Shown in pieces: positions 6,341 through 14,100 of a DNA stretch of 25,524 nt. The stretch is from an uncultured Sphingomonas sp. Lineage in GTDB: Bacteria; Pseudomonadota; Alphaproteobacteria; Sphingomonadales; Sphingomonadaceae. The stretch lies in NCBI GenBank assembly GCA_902806295.1, contig CADCWB010000253.1, forward strand, positions 1-25,524. The letters are read 5' to 3'. The position numbers and the translations under genes were made by a program. Below the pieces are notes generated by a model that did no database searches, was not told the DNA's origin, and saw nothing but the letters and a program-made list of their open reading frames with translations. The stretch's first letter is position 1; each line of letters begins with the position of its first letter.

Positions 6341-8346
6341 AGTTCGACCGGCGCACGCTGCTGGTCGGCGGCGGCGCCGGCGTTGGCCTGGTGGTCGCCT
6401 GGAGCCTGTGGCCCCGCGCCTATGCCTCCGGGCTGCTTACTCGAGACGGCGAGCAGCTGTTCGGTCATTTCCTCAAGATCGGCACGGACGGCCGGGTCAC
6501 GGTCGCGGTGCCGCAGGTCGAGACGGGCCAGGGTGTGTGGACGACCCTGCCGCAACTGCTGGCGGATGAATTGGGAGCGGCCTGGGACAGCGTCGGGGTG
6601 GAGCCAGCTCCGGCCGGGCCGATGTATGACAATAGGCTGGCGGCAATCATCACCAAAGGCCGGGTCACTGCTGAAGCCACCTCGGTGCGTGCGTTCTCCG
6701 CTCGGTTGCGCGAAGCGGGCGCCACCGCGCGCAGCCTGCTCTGTGCGGCGGCCGCACGCCAGTGGGGGGTGTCCGCGGCGGAGTGCGACACGGCCGACGG
6801 CTTTGTCGTGCACGAACACAAGCGCCTGCCGTTCGGGGCGTTAGCCGAAGCGGCAGCGTCGCTCAGTCCGCCCAAGCGGCCACCCTTACGAGCGACCGGA
6901 TCCGGCAAGCTTGTCGGCCAGTCGCTTGCTCGGCTCGACGGACCGCCGAAGGTCGACGGCAGCCTGCGTTTTGCCGGGGACGTTCGCTTGCCCAAGCTCC
7001 TGTTTGCCGCAGCCCGCCTTGGGGACCTTGCGGGTCACCGGGGTGGACCCGGGGTGCACAGCGGCGATGGGTGGATCGCCGCCATTGGTGCGACAAGTTG
7101 GGCGGCCGAGCAGGCGCTGGCGGCCGCCGAGCCGCGCTTCACCGCGCCACCCCTTGGCGACGATGAAGCGATCGACCGCATTTTGGCGGAAACGCTGGAG
7201 GCTCGCGAGTTTTCTGAGCGGCGTCGCATCGGCGAGGGCGCCCTCCGCGGGCGCACCGCTAGCGCCGAGTACAGCATGGCCCCGCTGCTGCACCTGGGCC
7301 TGGAACCGCTGACGGCCACGGCCAGGCTGCAAGGCAGCAAGCTGGAACTGTGGGTACCTACCCAGGCACCGGACGCAACCCGTGCCATCGTCGCCAAGGC
7401 AGCGGGACTGGCGCCGGGTGATGTGCTCCTCTTCCCCATGCCGGTCGGCGCACCCGATGGCCGGGCGCTTCACGCCGATGCGGCGCCTGTAGCTGCCGCG
7501 CTCGCGCGTAAGCTTGGCCGCCCGGTGCAGGTCACAGTCGCTCCCGCCTGGTCACGGCGCGCGGCACGGCCGCTACCGCCAGCGCGGGCGCGGCTGCGGG
7601 CGCAGTTGGGACCGGACAACCGCTTGCTCGGCTGGCATGCACGGACCGCAGGCCGCGCCGATGCGGCCTTTCCTTATGCGATCCCGAACGTGCTGATCGA
7701 ACAGGCTGAAGCGGACCGCCCTCTCGCTCAAGCCTATATGCGCGGGGGAGATCAGCTGTTACCCACCTTTGCTCGCGAAAGCTTCGTGGACGAGCTGGCC
7801 CGTCGCAACGGCTTCGAGCCGCTGGCCTATCGCATCGCGATGCTGGCCGGCGAACCGCGCCTGGCGCGAGTGCTGGCAGCTGCGGCGGCGATCGGCGGGT
7901 GGGACGGCGGCGGGCCGGGCAGCAGCATGGGGCTGGCCTGCCACGCGGCTTGCGGCAGCTTCATCGCCCTGCTCGCCAGCGCCACGGTCGGTGCCGACGG
8001 GCGGGTGCAGGTGGATCGCTTGGTGGCTGCGGTGGACTGCGGGCAGATGACCAATCCCGGCCTGGTGCGGCAGCAGGTCGAAGGCAATCTGCTCGGCGCG
8101 CTGGCGCTGGTGACCGGACCACGGGCAAGCTTCCGCCAGGGCATGCCGGTCGGCGGGAGCTCGGCCGCCCCACGGATGCGCGGCACGCCGGCGATCACCG
8201 TGGAGACCATCCCCAGCACCGCGCCGGCGGGCGGGCTGAGTGGCCTGCCAATGGCCGTATTGGCGCCGGCCGTCGCCAACGCCATTGCGGCCGCGACCGG
8301 GCGCCGCTTGCGCTCCCTTCCGCTGGACCCGATCTCCGCCGCATGA
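6337..8346 (+). CDS. Molybdopterin-binding oxidoreductase subunit (isoquinoline 1-oxidoreductase beta-like), orphan
   Basis: 669 residues from a TTG that overlaps the synthetase stop (TTGA). The N-terminus MKFDRRTLLVGGGAGVGLVV is a twin-arginine-type signal or anchor (R5-R6, hydrophobic ~9-27), as in IorB-type membrane/periplasmic molybdenum hydroxylase large subunits. Family segments follow: VTVAVPQVETGQGVWTTLPQ (~50-70), SLARLDGPPKVDGSLRFAGD, LGLEPLTATARL, PMPVGAPDGRALHADA, YMRGG, FVDELARRNGFEPLAYR, IGGWDGGGPGSSMG, VDRLVAAVDCGQMTNP and LAPAVANAIAAATGRRLRSLP. It is slightly shorter than usual because the middle (~400-440) is condensed. At the C-terminus, where most family members have G-V-G-E-P with the catalytic Glu, this protein has GGLSGLP, with Gly636 at the Glu position. 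No 2Fe-2S subunit, cytochrome c or XdhC-type maturation gene is nearby. Family assignment is firm; activity is doubtful. Confidence 0.87.
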   Translation: MKFDRRTLLVGGGAGVGLVVAWSLWPRAYASGLLTRDGEQLFGHFLKIGTDGRVTVAVPQVETGQGVWTTLPQLLADELGAAWDSVGVEPAPAGPMYDNRLAAIITKGRVTAEATSVRAFSARLREAGATARSLLCAAAARQWGVSAAECDTADGFVVHEHKRLPFGALAEAAASLSPPKRPPLRATGSGKLVGQSLARLDGPPKVDGSLRFAGDVRLPKLLFAAARLGDLAGHRGGPGVHSGDGWIAAIGATSWAAEQALAAAEPRFTAPPLGDDEAIDRILAETLEAREFSERRRIGEGALRGRTASAEYSMAPLLHLGLEPLTATARLQGSKLELWVPTQAPDATRAIVAKAAGLAPGDVLLFPMPVGAPDGRALHADAAPVAAALARKLGRPVQVTVAPAWSRRAARPLPPARARLRAQLGPDNRLLGWHARTAGRADAAFPYAIPNVLIEQAEADRPLAQAYMRGGDQLLPTFARESFVDELARRNGFEPLAYRIAMLAGEPRLARVLAAAAAIGGWDGGGPGSSMGLACHAACGSFIALLASATVGADGRVQVDRLVAAVDCGQMTNPGLVRQQVEGNLLGALALVTGPRASFRQGMPVGGSSAAPRMRGTPAITVETIPSTAPAGGLSGLPMAVLAPAVANAIAAATGRRLRSLPLDPISAA

Positions 8347-9350
8347 ACCCGCCCACCGACCATCCCGCCATCCCGCCGCGCAAGGTCGGCGTGCTGCTGA
8401 TCAACCTCGGCACACCCGACTCGCCCGAGGCGCCCGCTGTGCGCCGCTACCTCGCCGAGTTCCTGTCGGATCGCCGGGTGATCGAGATCCCGCCGATCGC
8501 GTGGAAGCCGATCCTGCACGGCATCATCCTGCGCACCCGCCCCGCCAAGTCCGCGCACGCCTACCAGCAGGTCTGGACCGAGGAAGGCTCGCCGCTCGCG
8601 GCGATCACGGCCCGGCAGGCGGCGGCGCTGCAGGGCGCCTGGGGCGACGGCGTGGTCGTCGACTGGGCGATGCGGTACGGCAACCCAGGCATCCGGCCGG
8701 CCATCGACAAGCTGGTCGCGGCGGGGGTCGAACGTCTGCTCGTCGCTCCGCTCTATCCGCAATATTGCGCGGCGACGACCGCCACTGCCAACGACACGGT
8801 GTTCGGCTTGCTATCCGAGATGCGCTGGCAACCGGCTCTACGCACCCTGCCGCCCTACCATGACCACCCCTCCTACATCGGCGCCTTGCAGGCCGATCTG
8901 GAGGCGCAGCTTGCGAAGCTGGATTTCACGCCGGACCGGCTGCTGCTGAGTTTTCACGGCATGCCGGAGCGCACGTTGCACAAGGGCGATCCCTACCATT
9001 GCCACTGCCGCAAGACCGCCCGCCTGCTGGCCGAGCGCATGGCGATCCCGATCGACACCGCCTTTCAGTCCCGGTTCGGGCGCGCCAAGTGGCTGGAGCC
9101 ATCCACGGAGGACGTGCTTGCCGCTTACCCGGCGCAGGGCGTCAAGAAGCTCGCCATCGCCGCGCCCGGCTTCTCCGCCGACTGTATCGAGACCATCGAG
9201 GAACTCGGCATTCGTGGCCGGGAGACCTTCGAGGTGGCCGGCGGGACTCACTTCGCGCGGCTCGACTGCCTGAACGATCGGGAAGCCGGGATTACCATGT
9301 TGAAGGCAATCGTCAGCCGCGAGCTTGCCGGGTGGGCGGAGCCTGCCTAG
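8343..9350 (+). CDS. hemH: Ferrochelatase (protoheme ferro-lyase)
   Basis: 335 residues, inserting Fe2+ into protoporphyrin IX, the last step of protoheme synthesis. Characteristic segments are GVLLINLGTPDSPEAPAVRRYLAEFLSD (16-43), YGNPGIRPAI, VAPLYPQYCAATTAT (134-148), LLSFHGMPERTLHKGDPYHC (201-220, with catalytic H205) and PGFSADCIETIEELG (275-289, with E283 matching the conserved active-site Glu). Length is normal for bacterial enzymes. The start is an ATGA overlap with the preceding oxidoreductase gene, so it is probably translated by coupling; this makes an apparently essential gene the third member of an operon whose first gene carries a nonsense codon. The cluster of Cys and His around 220-222 (HCHC) is common in proteobacterial homologues and I do not infer a cluster from it. 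Confidence 0.97.
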   Translation: MNPPTDHPAIPPRKVGVLLINLGTPDSPEAPAVRRYLAEFLSDRRVIEIPPIAWKPILHGIILRTRPAKSAHAYQQVWTEEGSPLAAITARQAAALQGAWGDGVVVDWAMRYGNPGIRPAIDKLVAAGVERLLVAPLYPQYCAATTATANDTVFGLLSEMRWQPALRTLPPYHDHPSYIGALQADLEAQLAKLDFTPDRLLLSFHGMPERTLHKGDPYHCHCRKTARLLAERMAIPIDTAFQSRFGRAKWLEPSTEDVLAAYPAQGVKKLAIAAPGFSADCIETIEELGIRGRETFEVAGGTHFARLDCLNDREAGITMLKAIVSRELAGWAEPA

Positions 9351-9377
9351 TCTCCCCTTGAGGAAGAGGAGAGAGAC

Positions 9378-10100
9378 ATGGCGCGAGTTGCAATCGTCAC
9401 CGGCGGGACGCGTGGAATCGGCGAGGCGATCAGCGTCGCCCTCAACGATCTGGGCTTCACCGTTGCTGCCAACTTTGCCGGCAACGATGAGCGCGCCCGG
9501 GCCTTTACCCAGCGGACCAGCATTCGTGCGTTTAAGTGGGACGTGTCCGACCATGCCGCCTGCGTGGAGGGCGTCCGCCAGGTCGAGGCGGAGGTCGGAC
9601 CCGTCGACGCCTTGGTCAACAACGCCGGCATCACCCGCGACACGACCATGAAGCGGATGGACCATGCCAAGTGGCAGGAGGTCATCGACACCAATCTCGG
9701 CGGCTGCTTCAACATGGCCAAGGCGGTGTGGGACGGAATGACGGCGCGCAGTTATGGCCGGATCGTCAATATCGGCTCGATCAACGGCCAGGCCGGTCAA
9801 TATGGCCAGGTCAACTATGCCGCGGCAAAGTCCGGCATCCACGGCTTTACCAAAGCCCTGGCGCAGGAAGGTGCACGGACCGGGATTACCGTCAACGCCA
9901 TCGCCCCAGGCTACATCGACACGGACATGGTCGCTGCGGTGCCCGAGGACGTGCTGGGCAAGATCGTTGCCCGCATACCGGTCGGCCGGCTCGGACGAGC
10001 CGACGAGATTGCGCGGGGAGTGGCGTTCCTGGTCGATGAGAACGCCGGCTTCGTTACGGGATCGACCTTGTCCATCAATGGTGGCCAGCACATGTACTGA
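9378..10100 (+). CDS. phaB: Acetoacetyl-CoA reductase (PhaB/PhbB, SDR family)
   Basis: 240 residues, classical short-chain dehydrogenase. NADPH-binding TGGTRGIG is at 8-15, NNAG at 81-84, and the catalytic Ser134 (NIGSINGQ), Tyr147 and Lys151 (NYAAAKSG) are all present. The stretch SINGQAGQYGQVNYAAAKSGIHGFTKALAQE and APGYIDTDMV are typical of PhaB, which reduces acetoacetyl-CoA to (R)-3-hydroxybutyryl-CoA for polyhydroxyalkanoate synthesis. FabG (3-oxoacyl-ACP reductase) is the main alternative; the QAGQYGQ pattern favours PhaB. A purine-rich leader (GAGGAAGAGGAGAGAGAC) lies directly before the ATG, 27 nt after the hemH stop. No phaA or phaC is visible nearby, so the gene is either dispersed from the pathway or feeds another use. 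Confidence 0.9.
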   Translation: MARVAIVTGGTRGIGEAISVALNDLGFTVAANFAGNDERARAFTQRTSIRAFKWDVSDHAACVEGVRQVEAEVGPVDALVNNAGITRDTTMKRMDHAKWQEVIDTNLGGCFNMAKAVWDGMTARSYGRIVNIGSINGQAGQYGQVNYAAAKSGIHGFTKALAQEGARTGITVNAIAPGYIDTDMVAAVPEDVLGKIVARIPVGRLGRADEIARGVAFLVDENAGFVTGSTLSINGGQHMY

Positions 10101-10103
10101 GGC

Positions 10104-10346
10104 GTGCAGGAAACGCTCAGCTACTCCCCGCCGGTCAAGCGATCGGTCCTGATCGCGGGTCATCAGACCAGCATCAGTCTCGAGCCGATCTTCTGGAGCG
10201 CGCTGGAGATTGCCGCGCGCGACGCCGGGCTGCCGGTGAATGCGCTGGTCGCCGAGATTGATGAAGCGCGAATGACGGTAGCGGAGCCGCCGAACCTGAC
10301 CAGCGCCATTCGCCAGTGGCTATTTGGACGCGCGCTCGGCGGTTGA
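10104..10346 (+). CDS. Ribbon-helix-helix (RHH_4-type) small protein
   Basis: 80 residues from a GTG three bases after the phaB stop. The segment KRSVLIAGHQTSISLEPIFWSALEIAARDAG (12-42) matches the RHH_4 group of alphaproteobacterial ribbon-helix-helix proteins: a beta strand, a conserved G-H-x-T-S-x-S-L-E-x-x-F-W turn, then two helices and NALVAEIDEAR, with the final LTSAIRQWLF typical of the family. Such domains bind DNA as dimers, but this aryl-sulfate-adjacent-like family has been annotated mostly as hypothetical, and no target or toxin partner is seen here, so I call it a possible regulator only. The last 27 nt overlap the end of the convergent ATP-grasp gene. Confidence 0.8.
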   Translation: MQETLSYSPPVKRSVLIAGHQTSISLEPIFWSALEIAARDAGLPVNALVAEIDEARMTVAEPPNLTSAIRQWLFGRALGG

Positions 10347-11186
10347 GATTATCGCCGCGGCAAAGCGCGGCTTGGCTTGTTCCGCGCAGTGCAGGAACAG
10401 CGCCGGTTCGATCAGTTCAAGCTCGATGATCTGCAACGCGCCATCAATGCCGACCACCATGTCGACCCGGGCATAGACCGCCTCGGCCGGAGCTTGCGCC
10501 AGGGCCGCGCGGGCAAGCTCGACAGCGCCGGCGGGCGGCTCGCAGGCGACCGTCTCACCGCCGAAGTTCGGCTGGACCCGGAAGTCGCCGGCCTTGGGGC
10601 GCTTCACCACGCAATGGCTGATCTCGCCGCCGAACAGGATTAGCGAATATTCGCCCGTGCCAGAGATCGAGGGGAGGAAGGGCTGGATCATCATCCGCTC
10701 GCCATGCACCTCCATCGGCACATGCGCGCCCTCGCCTTCGCGCAGCCGGAAGGTGCCGCTCGCTCCGGCCGAGACCGGCGGCTTGACCACCACCTCGTCC
10801 GTGCCGAGCGTCCTGAACGCTGCCGCTAGCGCCGCTTCGTTCAGGTGATCGACCTCCAGGGTCGGCACAGTCGGGACGCCGGCTGCGCCGAGGCCGGCGA
10901 GATAGGCCTTGTCGCTGTTCCATCTAAGCACGGCGGGCGGATTGATGACGGGCGTAGCTTCCGCCTCGAAGCGATCGAGCAGCGCCAGCCACTCCGCATA
11001 GCGCAGGTGATAACCCCAGGCGACCAGTGGCAGCACGAGGTCGAACGGGCTCACGTCGCCAACCGCCGTCCACGGCCGGGACGCGACCTCGGCGCCGGCC
11101 GCACGCAGCGCTTCGGCCTCGACGTGGAACGCCCAGGCGAACGGTTCCGGAAAGGCCGGATCGGGCGTGAGCAGCAGCAGGTGCAT
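10320..11186 (-). CDS. ATP-grasp domain protein, substrate unknown
   Basis: 288 residues from the ATG at 11186, which overlaps the glutamate dehydrogenase stop as TGATG. The N-terminal domain (1-95: MHLLLLTPDP, FDLVLPLVAWGYH) has the pre-ATP-grasp Rossmann-like pattern, followed by INPPAVLRWNSDKAYL (the hinge with N-x-D-K typical of glutathione synthetase/RimK-like ATP-grasps), VVKPPVSAGASGTFR (the ATP-binding Lys strand and Gly/Ser loop), MMIQPFLPSI, GEYSLILFGGEISHCVVKRP, and the metal-binding end YARVDMVVGIDGALQIIELELIEP. This acidic ELELIEP segment supplies the Mg2+ ligands. The enzyme should form a carboxylate-amine bond at the cost of ATP. Coupling to glutamate dehydrogenase makes an amino-acid substrate attractive, but that is inference from position. 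Confidence 0.85.
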   Translation of the reverse strand: MHLLLLTPDPAFPEPFAWAFHVEAEALRAAGAEVASRPWTAVGDVSPFDLVLPLVAWGYHLRYAEWLALLDRFEAEATPVINPPAVLRWNSDKAYLAGLGAAGVPTVPTLEVDHLNEAALAAAFRTLGTDEVVVKPPVSAGASGTFRLREGEGAHVPMEVHGERMMIQPFLPSISGTGEYSLILFGGEISHCVVKRPKAGDFRVQPNFGGETVACEPPAGAVELARAALAQAPAEAVYARVDMVVGIDGALQIIELELIEPALFLHCAEQAKPRFAAAIISTAERASK

Positions 11187-14100
11187 CAGCGGGTGAGCAG
11201 GATGCGGGCCTGGTTGGCGACCTGCGCCAGCATCGGCACACTTGGAGTTCCACTCGCTCGTGCCCGGGCGACCATGGCGCGGAATTGCTCCAGGCGCGCA
11301 GAATGCCGCTCGCACCAGCGCTCCACCGCGCCCTCCAGATCGTCGCTACGAGTGCGCGACATCCAGTCGAGCCGCAGTTGCTCGAATTCGCGGGCCAAGC
11401 CGGCGACCAGCAACCGTTCCCATTGGTCGGCTGGAGCGAAGCTGCCGATCTGGCCCATCGCCCAGTCCAGCCCCAGCTCTTCACCAAGCTTTACATAAGC
11501 CTGCGTCAGCTTGAGCTCGTCGGCTCCCTTGCGCGCAGCAAGCGCAACGACCCCGAACACGCCGTCGAGCTCATAGAGCTTGACGAGCCCGCGGGTGATC
11601 TCTGGCGTCGCGCCCAGCCCTTGCAGCCGTTCGGCCCGCGTTGCAGCTTCCTGCCGCACTTCCTCGCGGATGATGGTGCGGGCCGCGGCGTTGATCTTGT
11701 TGAGGCCGGGTTCGAGCAGTTCGACCAGCTTGCCGACGTTGGTTTCGCCGCTGCTGGCGCGCAGAATGTCGGCCACGTGCGAGCGTACGCTTTGGGCCGC
11801 GACCGCGAACAGCTCCATGCGGGCCGCTTCGCCGACATTCACGCTATCGATGCGTGCCCACAAGACATCGAGCTGCAGGAGCCGTTCTGCCGCCAGGAAG
11901 GCGACCACGACCTGATCGAGCGAGGATCCTTCCTCCTCCGTCATGTCCAGCGCGATGCTTGGCCCCAGCCGATTGACAAAGCGGTTGGCGACCTTGGTGG
12001 CGAGGATCTCATGCCGCAGCCGATGGGCCAGGATGGCATCGGCGTGCTGGCTTCGCATCGGGCCGGGGAAAGCCGCCAGCAGCTGGTCATGCATCAGCGG
12101 ATCGTCGGCGAGGCGCAGGCCGACCGTGGCTTCCTTGAGGCTGATCTTGGCCAGGCTCAGTAGCACGGACAGCTCCGGCCGGGTCAGGCCGCGGCTGTCG
12201 GACACGCGCCGGAGCAGCACATCGCTGGTTTCCAGCCCCTCCACCCGGCGGTCGAGTCGGCCGCTTGCTTCTAGCAGCTCCAGCGTACGGACCTGGGCGG
12301 GCACTCCCGCTGCGCCTCCGCTCTCGGCGATGGACAGCGCCAGTGTCTGCAGGCGGTTGTCCTCCAGCACCAAATGCCCGACCTCGTCGGTCATTCCGGC
12401 CAGCAGGACGTTGCGGTCTTCCAGCGACAGCCGCCTTTCGCGCATCTCGCGGTTGAGCGGGATCTTGATGTTGACCTCATTGTCCGAGCAATCGACGCCG
12501 GCCGAATTGTCGATGAAGTCGGTGTTGATCCGTCCACCGCCCGCTGCGAACTCGATCCGTGCCGCCTGGGTGATCGCCAGGTTCGCGCCTTCGCCGATGA
12601 CCTTGGCGCGCAGCTCCTTAGCGTCCGCACGCAACGTGTCGTTAGCGGGGTCGCCGACCTGACCATGCGACTGGGCCGAGCCTTTCACATAGGTTCCGAT
12701 GCCGCCAAACCAGAGCAGGTCCACGCGCGCCTTGAGGATGGCATTGATCAGGCTGGTCGGATCGGTAACCTCGACCTGCAGCCCGAGCAGCTCGCGGGCC
12801 TCCCGCGTCAACTCGACCTGCTTCTGACTGCGCGGCACGATCAACGCGCCCGGACTGAGTAGCGTTCGGTCGTAATCGTCCCAGCTAGATCGCGGCAGCT
12901 CGAACAAGCGCTGCCGTTCATTGAAGCTGTCGGCCGGGTCGGGCGTGGGATCGATGAAGATGTGGCGGTGGTCGAAGGCCGCGACGAGCTTGAGGCACTT
13001 GCTTAACAGCATGCCGTTGCCGAACACGTCGCCCGACATGTCCCCGCAGCCGGCCACAGTGATCGGCTGGCTCTGCACGTCCACGCCCATCTCGCGGAAA
13101 TGCCGCTGTACGGAGACCCATCCGCCTTTGGCGGTGATGCCCATCGCCTTGTGATCGTAGCCGTTCGACCCACCCGACGCGAACGCATCCCCCAACCAGA
13201 AGCCACGCTCCAGCGCGATGGCGTTGGCGACGTCGGAGAAGGTGGCCGTGCCCTTGTCGGCCGCGACCACAAAATAGGGATCGTCCCCATCGTGGATCAC
13301 CACCCCTTCGGGATGCACCACTTTGTCGTCGACGATGTTGTCGGTGACCGACAGCAGCGAGCGGATAAAGATGCGGTAACTCTCTGTGCCTTCCGCCAGC
13401 CAAGCGTCGCGGTTGGTCGGGGAGGGCAGCTGCTTGGGGTAGAAACCACCCTTAGCGCCAGTCGGCACGATCACCGCGTTCTTGACCAGCTGCGCCTTCA
13501 TCAGGCCCAGGATTTCCGTGCGGAAGTCGTCCCGCCGGTCGGACCAACGCAGGCCGCCGCGGGCGATCGGACCGCCACGCAAATGGATGCCCTCGATCCT
13601 CGGTGAGTAGACCCAGATCTCGCGATACGGAATCGGCGCGGGCAGGCCCGGCACCTTGGTGGGGTCGAGCTTGAACGCCAATGCTTCCTGCGCCGCCGGA
13701 GCAAAGGCGTTGGTGCGCAAGGTCGCCTCGACCACGCTGCGGAACAGGCGCAGGATGCGGTCGTCGTCGATCGCCTTGACGTCGGCCAGCGCGTCATCAA
13801 GCGTCGTTCGCTGCTCGGTGATCGCTTGCTCACGCTTGGCCAACTCCGGCCGGTGCGCAGCGGTGAACTGGCCGATCAGCGCCTGAGTCGCCGCCGGCGA
13901 GCGGCGTAGCGCGTCGACTACGGTGACCAAGCCGTAAGCCACGCCCGTCTGGCGCAGATAACGGAACCAGGCGCGCAACCAGACCACCGGCTGCGGATCG
14001 AGTCCGGCGAACAGCACCAGCTGGTTGAACTCGTCGTTCTCCGCCTGTCCCTCGAGCACCGCGGCGATCGCCTGCTCGATCACCTGCGCGCGGCCCAGAA

